Positions 1-8,006 of a stretch of 22,826 nucleotides of DNA are shown in pieces. Under the pieces are notes generated by a model that saw only the letters and a program-made list of their open reading frames with translations, was not told where the DNA came from and made no database searches. Both the position numbers and the translations under genes were made by a program. The first letter of the stretch is position 1, and each line of letters starts with the position of its first letter. Origin of the DNA: Candidatus Fermentithermobacillaceae bacterium UBA3951 (GTDB taxonomy: Bacteria > Bacillota > Sulfobacillia > Fermentithermobacillales > Fermentithermobacillaceae). Where the stretch lies: the NCBI GenBank assembly GCA_002385465.1, contig DGDN01000019.1:16600-39425 (forward strand), given 5' to 3'.

Positions 1-170
1 GTGAGGAGTATGGCGTAGATGGGGTATCCCATCTGGTAGAGTCCTATCCCTTCGCTCCCCAAGATGGAGTAAAGGGGGATGCGGTACACGGCGCCGATCA
101 GCTTTACCAGAAGGCCGGCCGCAGTGAGGATAAATGCTCCCTTAACGAACTTGGTGTCTTGAGTTCCCAT
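1..170 (-). CDS. spoVB: SpoVB/MurJ-like polysaccharide flippase, N-terminal part only
   Basis: The first 56 codons of a gene that runs off the left edge of the window. The translation begins MGTQDTKFVKGAFILTAAG and continues through VKLIGAVYRIPLY and GIGLYQMGYPIYAILL. This is the characteristic first two-helix segment of the SpoVB/YabM-type members of the MOP flippase superfamily, integral membrane proteins that move lipid-linked cell-wall or spore-cortex precursors. The ATG at 168-170 is preceded in frame by a TAG only three codons upstream, so the start is fixed. The Shine-Dalgarno is weak (GGGG, 9 nt upstream). Its place directly after spoVT matches spoVT-yabM in B. subtilis. Whether it is SpoVB itself or the YabM paralogue cannot be decided from the N-terminus. 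Confidence 0.85.
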   Translation of the reverse strand, partial: MGTQDTKFVKGAFILTAAGLLVKLIGAVYRIPLYSILGSEGIGLYQMGYPIYAILL

Positions 171-193
171 CGGCTTCTACCCCGAATATGAAT

Positions 194-218
194 GAAGGTG
201 GCAAGATGCGCCACCTTC
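194..218 (-). other. 9-bp hairpin in the spoVT-spoVB gap
   Basis: A perfect inverted repeat, GAAGGTGGC and GCCACCTTC with a 7-nt loop, lies 24 nt before the spoVB start. Read on the minus strand it is followed by ATTCATATTC, not a clean U-run, so it is a poor intrinsic terminator for spoVT. There is too little room after it for a full promoter. I therefore read it as part of the spoVB leader or as an attenuating hairpin between cotranscribed genes. Confidence 0.6.
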
Positions 219-267
219 CCTTCGTGCGTGTCAAAGTACGTGCAGTGTTCACGTGCCGCACTCTTTC

Positions 268-296
268 ATACTACATTACACCAAGCATGGGTTCAA
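268..296 (-). promoter_or_regulatory. Possible sigma-A-type promoter for spoVB
   Basis: On the minus strand TTGAAC (291-296) is separated by 17 nt from TAGTAT (268-273). Each hexamer matches the sigma-A consensus at 4 of 6 positions. It lies just downstream of the spoVT stop and would start a leader of about 90 nt that includes the hairpin at 194-218. The match is weak, and cotranscription with spoVT is a real alternative. Confidence 0.3.
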
Positions 297-305
297 ACAG
301 AACCA

Positions 306-866
306 CTACTCTTCCATTTGCTTGGCCAGGAACCCCGCCGCGGTCTCGGCAAGTTTCAGTTCCAGCTCGCCAACGGTCTCTCCCGGTTCCCTGGTACATA
401 TGATAACTGCGCCAATGGGGTCTCCTTCGGCGATGATGGGGGCTATTACTTCTGAGGTGAACTTGCACCCGGCCTCATCGTCGGTTATGCATTCCTTGCA
501 GTACCGGTCATCTCCCGGCTTGGTGATGAGGACAGGTTTTCTGTCTTCCATGATCCGTTCCACAGCAGGCGAAATGCGCTTATTAAGGAATTCCTTCTTG
601 GGCGCTCCGGATACCGCGATTATCGAGTCGCGATCGGCGATCATCGCGATGTGGCCCGTGGCCTCTGCCAGAGAGTCCGTATACTCCTTAGCAAAATCCC
701 CCAGTTCACCGATGGGAGAATACTTCTTCAATATTACCTCTCCGTCGCGGTCGACAAAGATCTCCAGGGGATCTCCTTCTCTGATCCTGAGGGTCCGCCT
801 GATTTCCTTGGGGATAACGACCCTTCCAAGGTCGTCGATACGCCTGACTATGCCAGTTGCCTTCAC
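306..866 (-). CDS. spoVT: Stage V sporulation protein T (SpoVT)
   Basis: A 186-residue AbrB-family transcription regulator of late forespore gene expression. Residues 1-52 form the swapped-hairpin DNA-binding domain (MKATGIVRRIDDLGRVVIPK then EIRRTL). Residues 55-180 form the GAF-like sensory domain typical of SpoVT, which distinguishes it from short AbrB. Length matches the family. The start is GTG at 864-866, with the Shine-Dalgarno AGGGGGTGG 7 nt upstream. Cysteines 123, 126 and 134 cluster in the GAF-like domain (CKEC, then C). It sits 63 nt after mfd, as in B. subtilis, and a sigma-G-like promoter lies in that gap. Identification is firm. Confidence 0.95.
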   Translation of the reverse strand: MKATGIVRRIDDLGRVVIPKEIRRTLRIREGDPLEIFVDRDGEVILKKYSPIGELGDFAKEYTDSLAEATGHIAMIADRDSIIAVSGAPKKEFLNKRISPAVERIMEDRKPVLITKPGDDRYCKECITDDEAGCKFTSEVIAPIIAEGDPIGAVIICTREPGETVGELELKLAETAAGFLAKQMEE

Positions 867-884
867 GTGTCTACCACCCCCTCG

Positions 885-897
885 CAGGTCACACCTG
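885..897 (-). other. Small hairpin abutting the spoVT ribosome binding site
   Basis: A perfect inverted repeat, CAGGT-GTG-ACCTG read on the minus strand. It ends 2 nt before the spoVT Shine-Dalgarno (874-882). The stem is only 5 bp, so alone it would be unremarkable; its interest is the spacing it shares with similar repeats before the protease, yabE and metG genes. Confidence 0.5.
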
Positions 898-905
898 TCG
901 TTTTC

Positions 906-936
906 TAGTATATAGGCGTTTTGGGACGGTTATTCA
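906..936 (-). promoter_or_regulatory. Sigma-G-like promoter of spoVT
   Basis: On the minus strand TGAATA (931-936) is followed after 18 nt by TATACTA (906-912). The forespore sigma-G consensus is about GNATR, then 17-18 nt, then CATACTA, so the -10 matches at 6 of 7 positions. The -35 element overlaps the mfd stop codon. Transcription would begin near 899 and give a leader of about 35 nt. B. subtilis spoVT is known to be sigma-G dependent, which supports the assignment; a sigma-F reading is also possible. Confidence 0.65.
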
Positions 937-3900
937 CCGCGGGAAAGGTGTAGGGCCAGTGTAAGACATTGTTCAAGAGGGGTGCCCAGAGAGGGCGAAA
1001 GAGGCACAGACAGGGCTTGAGCTCTCCTGTCAAACTCAGAGCCGGGGAATTTCCTGTGAAGCAGGGAGGCCTCCTCAAGGGGAAATAGGTGAGGCACTTC
1101 CACCTTGAAAACAATCTTTTCTCGTCCTAAGACCACGTCTTTCGTGACAATGGTGACTTGAGTAACCCCAATCGCTCCGGCGAGGAGTCTCAGCCTGGCT
1201 ACATCCAGAAGGTTCAAAACCTCCGGAGGCATCTCGCCATAGCGGTCCACCATCTCGGCCTTCACATCTTCGAGGGCCTTCTCCGTCTCGGCCCCGGCTA
1301 TCCTCTTATAGAAAGCGAACCTCTCTTTTATGTTGTTTATGTAGGATTCGGGGATAAACGCGTCCACCGGCACCTCAACCGCAGTCAGTATCCGCTCCGC
1401 ACTCTCGATCTTCTGGCCCTTCAGGCTGCGCACCGCTTTTTCGAGCATGTTCACGTACATTTCGTAGCCCACCTGGACCATGAACCCGTGCTGCTCGGGC
1501 CCTAAGAGGTTTCCGGCGCCCCTTATCTCCATGTCCCTCATGGCCAGTTTGAAACCTGAACCCATTGTCGTGAAATCGCGGAGGGCGTTGAGCCGCTGCT
1601 CGGCGACATAAGTCATTGAGCGGTCATGCCTGTAAGTGAAATAGGCATAGGCGATGCGGTTTGAGCGCCCAACGCGGCCCCTGAGCTGGTAGAGCTGGGC
1701 CAGGCCGAGTTTGTCGGCCTCTTCGACGATTAGCGTGTTTACGTTCGGCAAATCGAGGCCCGATTCGATTATGGTCGTTGAGATGAGGATATCGTACCTG
1801 CCCTGGAGAAAATCCTGCATAGTACGAGAAAGCTCGTGTTCGTTCATGCGCCCGTGAGCCACCGCTATCCTCGCCTCAGGCACCATGGCCTGGACTCTCT
1901 GGAACACCCGTCCAATTGAACGTATGCGGTTGTAGACGTAAAACACTTGGCCCCCGCGGCGCATCTCCCGCCGGATGGCTTGAGACAAGAGAGACGGGTT
2001 CATGGGGACAACGTATGTCTCAACTGGGAACCTCCCCTCAGGCGGAGTCTCTATGACGCTGATATCCCGGATGCCGGAGAGCGCCATATTGAGCGTCCTG
2101 GGGATGGGCGTGGCGGTAAGGGTGAGCACATCGCAGTTTTCCGCCATCTCCTTGAGGCGTTCTTTCTGGGCTACTCCGAACCTGTGCTCTTCGTCGATAA
2201 TGAGGAGTCCCAGGTTCTTGAAAGCAACATCTTTGCTTAAGAGCCTGTGGGTTCCGATTACAATGTCGGCCGATCCGTTCCGGATATCCTCGATTATCCT
2301 CTTTGTCTCATTAGATGTCCTGAACCTTGATAAGCAGTGGATCGTGACCGGGTGATCCGCAAAACGCCTGGTGAAAGTCGCATAGTGCTGTTCCGCCAGG
2401 ATGGTTGTCGGGACCAGAACTCCGACCTGTTTCCCATCCATTACGGCTTTGAAGGCGCATCTCATAGCCACCTCGGTCTTGCCGAAGCCCACATCGCCGC
2501 AGAGAAGCCGGTCCATGGGTACGGGTCTTTCCATGTCCCGCTTGATCTCTTCCGTCGCCCTCAGCTGATCCTCCGTATCCTCGTACTCGAATGCCTCTTC
2601 GAACTCCCTCTGCCACGGAGTATCGGGCGAGAACGCGTGCCCCGTCTTGGACTTCCGTTTGGCCTCAAGGGTCAGGAGTCTTCTGGCCATGTCTTCAACC
2701 GACGCCTTCACCCTTGCTTTCACCCGGGCCCACTCGCCGGTGCCCAGTTTCTGGAGTTGTGGCGGCTTGCCCTCGGGGCCGACGTACCTCTCGACAAGGT
2801 CTACCTGATCGATCGGGACGTACAAGGCGTCGCTGCCTGCGTAGCGGAGGTACAGGTAATCCCGCGTGACGCCGTTTACCGTCATTGTCTTCATGCCCAT
2901 GAACTGGCCGATCCCGTGGGTCTGGTGCACTACGTAATCGCCGGGCGAAAGCTCCCTCCAATCCAGTGAAGCTTTCTTGGCCTTTGCCTTGGCCCTACGG
3001 ACGTGGGTCCTTCCGTAGACTTCGGTCTCTGTAAACACACTGAGGTCCAAGGGCTCTACGTTGAAACCGTTTTCGCCGCTCCCTAGAGCAAGGGTCACTA
3101 CCCCTGCCTTAGGCTCTTCCTCGATTGAGCGAGCGGTGAGATTCCACACTTCATGGCGGCTAAAGAACCTTTCCAGCATAGCCAAGCGATCCCGGTTGCC
3201 GGCAAGGACTACGACTCTCCTCCCCCGCGTAAGGAGGTCCCTGACCTCCTCCAGGTAGTCGGGCCAGCGCCCTGCAAAACCTACTTGCGTCGAAGTACCG
3301 GGTTCGACTATCTCCCGGTACGGGACTCCCTCTTTAGCGGACAGTACCAGCGAAAACATGACATGGGCCTTTTCAAAGAGGCCGGACACCAGAGAGGAAG
3401 GAAGGTAAACCGATGCTTCTCTTGCTCCCATGGTCCCCGCTATCATCCGGGCCGAGGCTATCTCGGCGCCGACCTTCTCGAATTCAGACACGACATCCCT
3501 GCATTTGGCGATACGGTCGACCATGAAAAGCCCGCCGGGCCCCAGATAATCGAGAATGGTACTACCCTCTCCCGGGTCGGGCTCTCCCGCGGTGTCATTA
3601 TCGCGGGGAGAATCGTTCGGAGGAAAATCGGTCGCCGGGGTGACCAGAATCTCTGTTACCGGATCAATCGACACCTGGCTTTCGACGTCAAAAGTCCTTA
3701 TGGACTCTATCTCGTCGAAGGCGAATTCCAGCCGGAAAGGCGTTTCGGCCGAAGGGGGGAAGATGTCCAAGATACCGCCCCTTAGGGCCAGCTGGCCTTT
3801 CCCTTCAACAGAGAAAACCCTCTCGTATCCTTCATTGACGAGGTCTCTCACAATATCCAAGGGGCTTGCCGAGTCTCCCTTGGAATACCGCCGGCACCCT

Positions 3901-4328
3901 TTGAGGAACCTTACGGGAGCCATCACGTTCCGCACCATGGCTGTCGCCGGCATGACGACCACCGGAGGAGGATCTGAAGGGTCTAGAGGCTCAGAAAGCC
4001 GCGTCAAGCACTGGATCCGCATCCACAGGGCTTCACGATTGGTCTCGGTTTCAAAGGGCATAACCTCTCGCGCCGGGAAAAGAAGGACCCGGTCCGAACC
4101 CAATAGATCCCCCAGATCTCGCTTGGCCGTAACTGCTTCCTCAGGGGTGGGGAATACCAGTACAGAGGGCCTCGAAACTTTGTGGATTAGCGCGGCTGCA
4201 ACCGCCAAACGGGCATATCCTTCAGCGCCGGTAACCTGGACAGGGGTAGTTCCTTCTACTACCGCCCTGATCAGCTTCCCGACGCCTGGGCTCCGGGCTA
4301 TTAGGTCGAGAAAGCCGGGATGGGCCAT
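930..4328 (-). CDS. mfd: Transcription-repair coupling factor Mfd
   Basis: A DNA translocase of 1132 residues that removes stalled RNA polymerase from lesions and recruits UvrA. The N-terminal UvrB-like module (to about residue 330) is followed by the RNA polymerase interaction domain (near 464-476, DYVVHQTHGIGQF), the RecG-like translocase with Walker A GDVGFGKT (611-618), DEEH (712-715), TATPIPRT (738-745) and the motif VI stretch QLRGRVGRS, then the TRG segment and C-terminal UvrA-masking domain. The reading frame stays open for 19 more codons upstream, but the ATG at 4326-4328 starts the homologous region and overlaps the pth stop by one base (TGATG), so I use it. The usual family length is about 1150. 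Confidence 0.97.
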   Translation of the reverse strand: MAHPGFLDLIARSPGVGKLIRAVVEGTTPVQVTGAEGYARLAVAAALIHKVSRPSVLVFPTPEEAVTAKRDLGDLLGSDRVLLFPAREVMPFETETNREALWMRIQCLTRLSEPLDPSDPPPVVVMPATAMVRNVMAPVRFLKGCRRYSKGDSASPLDIVRDLVNEGYERVFSVEGKGQLALRGGILDIFPPSAETPFRLEFAFDEIESIRTFDVESQVSIDPVTEILVTPATDFPPNDSPRDNDTAGEPDPGEGSTILDYLGPGGLFMVDRIAKCRDVVSEFEKVGAEIASARMIAGTMGAREASVYLPSSLVSGLFEKAHVMFSLVLSAKEGVPYREIVEPGTSTQVGFAGRWPDYLEEVRDLLTRGRRVVVLAGNRDRLAMLERFFSRHEVWNLTARSIEEEPKAGVVTLALGSGENGFNVEPLDLSVFTETEVYGRTHVRRAKAKAKKASLDWRELSPGDYVVHQTHGIGQFMGMKTMTVNGVTRDYLYLRYAGSDALYVPIDQVDLVERYVGPEGKPPQLQKLGTGEWARVKARVKASVEDMARRLLTLEAKRKSKTGHAFSPDTPWQREFEEAFEYEDTEDQLRATEEIKRDMERPVPMDRLLCGDVGFGKTEVAMRCAFKAVMDGKQVGVLVPTTILAEQHYATFTRRFADHPVTIHCLSRFRTSNETKRIIEDIRNGSADIVIGTHRLLSKDVAFKNLGLLIIDEEHRFGVAQKERLKEMAENCDVLTLTATPIPRTLNMALSGIRDISVIETPPEGRFPVETYVVPMNPSLLSQAIRREMRRGGQVFYVYNRIRSIGRVFQRVQAMVPEARIAVAHGRMNEHELSRTMQDFLQGRYDILISTTIIESGLDLPNVNTLIVEEADKLGLAQLYQLRGRVGRSNRIAYAYFTYRHDRSMTYVAEQRLNALRDFTTMGSGFKLAMRDMEIRGAGNLLGPEQHGFMVQVGYEMYVNMLEKAVRSLKGQKIESAERILTAVEVPVDAFIPESYINNIKERFAFYKRIAGAETEKALEDVKAEMVDRYGEMPPEVLNLLDVARLRLLAGAIGVTQVTIVTKDVVLGREKIVFKVEVPHLFPLEEASLLHRKFPGSEFDRRAQALSVPLSPSLGTPLEQCLTLALHLSRGE

Positions 4329-4924
4329 CAACGCCCACCGCTTTCCAAAGCCGCGTCCAGCCCGTTGTAGTGAGCCATGGCCCAATCAATGCCCCTACTC
4401 ACTGCATCCAAGGTGGCCTCTGCGGCAAGTCTTATGACTTCCGCGAGGATTTCCTCGTCGTCACCGGAGAACCGGCTTAGGACGTATTCTGCCGGATCGA
4501 CACCCTCAGGCGGCCTTCCGACTCCGATCTTAAGCCTCGGGAAATCAGAAGTCCCCGTCTCCTCAATTATCGACTCAATGCCCCTGTGACCGCCGGAGCT
4601 TCCCTTTCTCTTAAACCGCACCTTACCCAGTGGAAGGTCCATGTCATCGTGTATCACAAGGACGTCGGCAGCCGGTAGATCGTAATCTTCCATGACCTCT
4701 GAGACGGCGACGCCGCTCGAGTTCATATACGTAAGGGGACGAACGAGCAAAAGGTCCACTCCCCCGCCAAAGGGCACCGTCGCCAATGCCCTCTCGGAGA
4801 ATCCGCTTTCGCTCCATGCCAAACGAAACCGCCCGGCAATCTCGTCGAGCACCCTGTACCCCACGTTATGCCGGGTGTTTCTATACTTTTTTCCGGGATT
4901 GCCCAGCCCAACAACGCATTTCAT
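4328..4924 (-). CDS. pth: Peptidyl-tRNA hydrolase
   Basis: A 198-residue esterase that frees tRNA from prematurely released peptidyl-tRNA in the cytoplasm. It shows the family landmarks: GLGNPG at 6-11, the catalytic His19 in NTRHNVGY, Asn68 in PLTYMNSSG and the acidic pair in VIHDDMDLPLG (Asp93, Asp94). In the later substrate-contacting loop, GGHRGIESI has Arg where the E. coli enzyme has Asn114 (GGHNG), a substitution worth noting but not evidence of inactivity. It lies 31 nt after rplY; its Shine-Dalgarno is weak, which suggests reliance on upstream translation. Its stop overlaps the mfd start. The ctc-pth-mfd order is as in Bacillus apart from the missing yabK. Confidence 0.96.
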   Translation of the reverse strand: MKCVVGLGNPGKKYRNTRHNVGYRVLDEIAGRFRLAWSESGFSERALATVPFGGGVDLLLVRPLTYMNSSGVAVSEVMEDYDLPAADVLVIHDDMDLPLGKVRFKRKGSSGGHRGIESIIEETGTSDFPRLKIGVGRPPEGVDPAEYVLSRFSGDDEEILAEVIRLAAEATLDAVSRGIDWAMAHYNGLDAALESGGR

Positions 4925-4955
4925 TGTTCGGGTTCACCGGTCCCTTACGGGAGCC

Positions 4956-5582
4956 TTAGGCCGTTCCTTCCGGCTCCTCCTCCGGCTCGCCTTCTGCCGG
5001 AGAATCTTCCTCTTCCGTCTCCGCCGCTCCTACTCTGGGCGAAACGATAACGACTATCACTTCGGCAGCATCCGTAACCAGCCTTACTTCCTCCGGCAAG
5101 GCAACCTCGCCTGCGGTCACCGACTCGCCGTGCTGCAAGGCGGAAACATCCACGGTTACTTCAGAGGGGATGTCTGCGGGCAGACACTCAACCGTGATCT
5201 CTCTGAGCTGGCGCTGCAAGATAAGGCCTCTCTTCTCGAGGGCTTCCTCGCCCTGCACAATCACGGGCACATCGGCTTTGACCTTATCGGTCATTGATAT
5301 CCTATGCAGGTCGATGTGCACCGGCCTGCCTGTGAGCGGCTCGTAGGCTACATCCTGGACCATGACGTTGCCTTCGAACCCGGAACCTTCTACCGATACG
5401 TGATGAACTTGAGTCCTTCCGTAACCTGCCAGTTGCCTGAAAGTCTTGGCATCCACTGCAATCGCTATCGGCTCGATCGACTTGCCGTAGATGATCCCGG
5501 GGACAAGCCCCTCCTGGCGACACCGTTTCGAAGCAGCGCGCCCTGTTTCTCTAGGCTTAAGTACGATGGAGGCTTGTGCCAA
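4956..5582 (-). CDS. rplY: Ribosomal protein bL25, Ctc/TL5 type
   Basis: A 208-residue 5S rRNA-binding protein of the long Ctc/TL5 form, a general-stress protein in B. subtilis. Residues 1 to about 92 make the L25 domain (ETGRAASKRCRQEGLVPGI, IYGK, then HVDLHRI-like HIDLHRIS). About 100-185 form the second beta domain, and 187-208 a strongly acidic tail rich in Glu and Pro. The start is TTG at 5580-5582; AAGGAG stands 9 nt before it and no ATG lies near it. It is 21 nt after prs, so the two are probably one transcript. Confidence 0.95.
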   Translation of the reverse strand: MAQASIVLKPRETGRAASKRCRQEGLVPGIIYGKSIEPIAIAVDAKTFRQLAGYGRTQVHHVSVEGSGFEGNVMVQDVAYEPLTGRPVHIDLHRISMTDKVKADVPVIVQGEEALEKRGLILQRQLREITVECLPADIPSEVTVDVSALQHGESVTAGEVALPEEVRLVTDAAEVIVVIVSPRVGAAETEEEDSPAEGEPEEEPEGTA

Positions 5583-5603
5583 TATACTTCACTCCTTCGA
5601 GAC

Positions 5604-6551
5604 TCATTTGAACATCTCTGAGACAGAGCGTCCTTCGTGAATCCTGATGATAGCGTCTCCCAGAAGCGGTGCCACAGACAATACCTTCACCAGAGGTTGT
5701 ATCTCCGGTTCAATGGGAATCGTGTTGGTGACAATGAGTTCCGAGAACCCACATTTCTCAATGTTCGCCTTCGCATTACCTGAGAACACCGCGTGCGTGG
5801 CGCAGGCGAGAACGGACTTGGCGCCCATGTTGCGAAGTGCCATTGTTGCCTGCAGGAGGCTTCCGCCGGTATCTATCATGTCATCGAGCAATATGGCATG
5901 ACGGTCCGCGACCTTGCCGACGATGTTCATAACTTCGGCTACGTTCGGCTGGGGACGCCTCTTGTCTATAAAAGCCACAGGCAGTTTGAGCCTCTCGGCC
6001 ATGTCCCTGGCTCTGGGGATACTTCCGGCGTCGGGCGAAACAACAACGTAATCGGTAAGGTCTTTGTCCTTCAGATAGTCAGACAAGAGACCTATGGCCG
6101 TGAGGTGGTCTACCGGGATGTCAAAAAACCCTTGTATCTGCCCTGAATGAAGGTCGATGGCGAGGACCCGGTTGGCTCCCGCGTTGGTAAGGAGGTTGGC
6201 AATAAGCTTGGCGGTGATAGGCTCCCGCCCCCGTGTCTTCCGGTCTTGCCTGGCGTACCCGTAGTAAGGTATGACCGCGGTAATGCGGTCGGCAGACGCC
6301 CTTTTCAGGGCGTCAATGAGGATGAGGAGTTCCATGATGCTGTCGTTCACGGGAGTGCAGGTCGACTGCACGACAAAAGCGTCAGAACCCCGGACGTTTT
6401 CATTGATGATTACCTTTATCTCTCCGTCCGAAAACCTTCCGACTTCTGTGTCCGCCAGGGGGACCCCGATGTGTTTGCAGATCTCTTCGCCCAGTGCCTT
6501 GTTTGTGGTACCGGAAAATACCTGTAACCGTTTGTCTCCGTAAGGCGACAA
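5604..6551 (-). CDS. prs: Ribose-phosphate pyrophosphokinase (PRPP synthetase)
   Basis: A class I PRPP synthetase of 315 residues, making PRPP from ribose 5-phosphate and ATP for purine, pyrimidine, NAD, His and Trp synthesis. Visible motifs are FSDGEIKV, STCTPVND, VIPYYGYARQDRK (ATP loop), DLHSGQIQGFFDIPVDHL (metal and flexible loop) and LDDMIDTGGS (PRPP-binding loop). In the ribose-phosphate loop the usual PDxGGVxRAR is read as PDAGSIPRAR, a mild variant. The start is TTG at 6549-6551, with GGGGAGG 8-9 nt upstream. It follows glmU with a 6-nt gap, as in B. subtilis. Confidence 0.97.
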   Translation of the reverse strand: MSPYGDKRLQVFSGTTNKALGEEICKHIGVPLADTEVGRFSDGEIKVIINENVRGSDAFVVQSTCTPVNDSIMELLILIDALKRASADRITAVIPYYGYARQDRKTRGREPITAKLIANLLTNAGANRVLAIDLHSGQIQGFFDIPVDHLTAIGLLSDYLKDKDLTDYVVVSPDAGSIPRARDMAERLKLPVAFIDKRRPQPNVAEVMNIVGKVADRHAILLDDMIDTGGSLLQATMALRNMGAKSVLACATHAVFSGNAKANIEKCGFSELIVTNTIPIEPEIQPLVKVLSVAPLLGDAIIRIHEGRSVSEMFK

Positions 6552-6557
6552 CTGCTT

Positions 6558-7982
6558 CTACCTCCCCTTCTCTCTTCTCTGCGTGACCCAGCCTTCTTTG
6601 ACTACCTGTCTCTCGCGGGCAATTGCAAGCGAAAGAGGCGGGACATCGTCAGTGATGGTTGACCCTGCCGCCACATAGGCGTCTTTGCCGATGGTGACCG
6701 GGGCAATGAGGTTGGCATTGCACCCTATGAACGCCCCGTCTTCAATGATCGTCCTGTGCTTCCTGGTTCCGTCGTAATTGACGGTGACGGTACCCGCACC
6801 TATATTGACCCCCGCGCCGATGGTAGAATCCCCCAGATAGCAGTGGTGATGCGCCTTGGTCCCTTTGCCGAGCACGGTGTTCTTGACCTCGGCGAAGTTT
6901 CCGACCAAGGCCCCTTCCTCCAAGGTGGCGTTGGGCCGGATGTGGGAGTAAGGGCCGATCTGGACGTTCTTACCCACAATAGATTCTTCTACAACCGAGA
7001 ACCATATCTTGGAGCCGTCTCCGACCGTCGAGTCAATTATCTCAGTCCCGGGACCTATGACACATCCGCATCCGATCCGGGTGGCTCCTCTGAGATAGGT
7101 CTGGGGTTCAATCACAGTATCAGGGCTGACTTCCACGCCAAAATCAATGTAGGTAGATGAAGGATCTCTTACGGTGACTCCCTCCAAAGAGAGCTTCCGC
7201 AATATATCGCGCCGGACCGCGCCTTCTGCAAGAGATAGAGCGTAACGGTCATTTACCCCTTGTACTGCCTGGGCGTCGGGAGCCGTAAAGGCCGAGACCT
7301 GCATACCTCTCCCTCTGGCGATATGGACGATGTCGGTGAGGTAGTATTCACCTTTGGCGTTGTCGTTCTTTACTTCGCTCAGTAGGTCAAACATAAGGCC
7401 GGTTCTGGTGATATACATCCCTGCATTGGCCTCGCTGATTCCCGCTTCGGCCGGAGTAAGGTCTCTCGCCTCGACTATTCGCTCTACGCCGCCTTGCTCA
7501 TTCCTCACTACTCGCCCGTAAGCGCCCATATCCTCCGGGGTGAATGATATCAAAGACAGGGAAGCGCCTTTCGCTACGTGGTAATCTCGAAAACCCTGCA
7601 AGAGGTCACCGCTCAAGAGCGGGGTGTCACCGTAGAGCACAAGCATGAGGCCACTTGAACTCTCCAGCACTTCTTTGGCGCACATAACCGCGTGACCGGT
7701 GCCCTTCTGCTCCTTCTGCCACGCGAACTCCAAGACTCCGGGCTTTGCGGCCCGGGGATTCTGCGGGATCCACGTATGTCGAATCGCCTCTACAACATCA
7801 TCGCCCTTGTGGCCCACAACAACCACGATCCGGTCAGGGTCCAATGCCAAGGCAGCGTCGAGCACGTAACTTAGCATCGGACGGCCACATATGGGAAACA
7901 ACACTTTGGCGGCCTTCGACCTCATCCGAGACCCTTCACCGGCCGCCAGTATGACTATTGACAGGCTATTTTCAGAAGGCAT
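6558..7982 (-). CDS. glmU: Bifunctional UDP-GlcNAc pyrophosphorylase / GlcN-1-P acetyltransferase
   Basis: A 474-residue enzyme making UDP-GlcNAc, the precursor of peptidoglycan and other wall polymers. The N-terminal uridylyltransferase has LAAGEGSRM and AAKVLFPICGRPM (the usual Pro before Lys-Val is Ala here), plus YGDTPL. The C-terminal half is a left-handed beta-helix acetyltransferase with hexapeptide repeats and the active-site region KAHHHCYLGDSTIGAG and NYDG. Two in-frame ATGs lie 6 nt apart. The Shine-Dalgarno at 7991-7997 is only 2 nt from the upstream one (7988) but 8 nt from 7982, so I choose 7982. It is the third gene of the ispE-nucleotidyltransferase-glmU-prs run. Confidence 0.96.
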   Translation of the reverse strand: MPSENSLSIVILAAGEGSRMRSKAAKVLFPICGRPMLSYVLDAALALDPDRIVVVVGHKGDDVVEAIRHTWIPQNPRAAKPGVLEFAWQKEQKGTGHAVMCAKEVLESSSGLMLVLYGDTPLLSGDLLQGFRDYHVAKGASLSLISFTPEDMGAYGRVVRNEQGGVERIVEARDLTPAEAGISEANAGMYITRTGLMFDLLSEVKNDNAKGEYYLTDIVHIARGRGMQVSAFTAPDAQAVQGVNDRYALSLAEGAVRRDILRKLSLEGVTVRDPSSTYIDFGVEVSPDTVIEPQTYLRGATRIGCGCVIGPGTEIIDSTVGDGSKIWFSVVEESIVGKNVQIGPYSHIRPNATLEEGALVGNFAEVKNTVLGKGTKAHHHCYLGDSTIGAGVNIGAGTVTVNYDGTRKHRTIIEDGAFIGCNANLIAPVTIGKDAYVAAGSTITDDVPPLSLAIARERQVVKEGWVTQRREKGR

Positions 7983-7990
7983 CTCCATCG

Positions 7991-7997
7991 CTCCCCC
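7991..7997 (-). promoter_or_regulatory. Shine-Dalgarno deciding the glmU start
   Basis: GGGGGAG on the minus strand, 2 nt from the upstream ATG but 8 nt from the ATG two codons later. Spacing favours the second ATG (7980-7982). Confidence 0.7.
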
Positions 7998-8006
7998 GGC
8001 ATTATA

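Noticed and set aside
267..273. CATACTA on the plus strand, an exact sigma-G -10
   Set aside because: No -35 at 17-18 nt upstream and no plus-strand gene downstream.
3556..4437. 293-codon open frame on the plus strand antisense to mfd, and a 220-codon one at 253-915 antisense to spoVT
   Set aside because: Both lie opposite unmistakable conserved genes, have low-complexity Ser/Arg-rich translations and no recognisable motif; they are shadows of GC-rich coding sequence.
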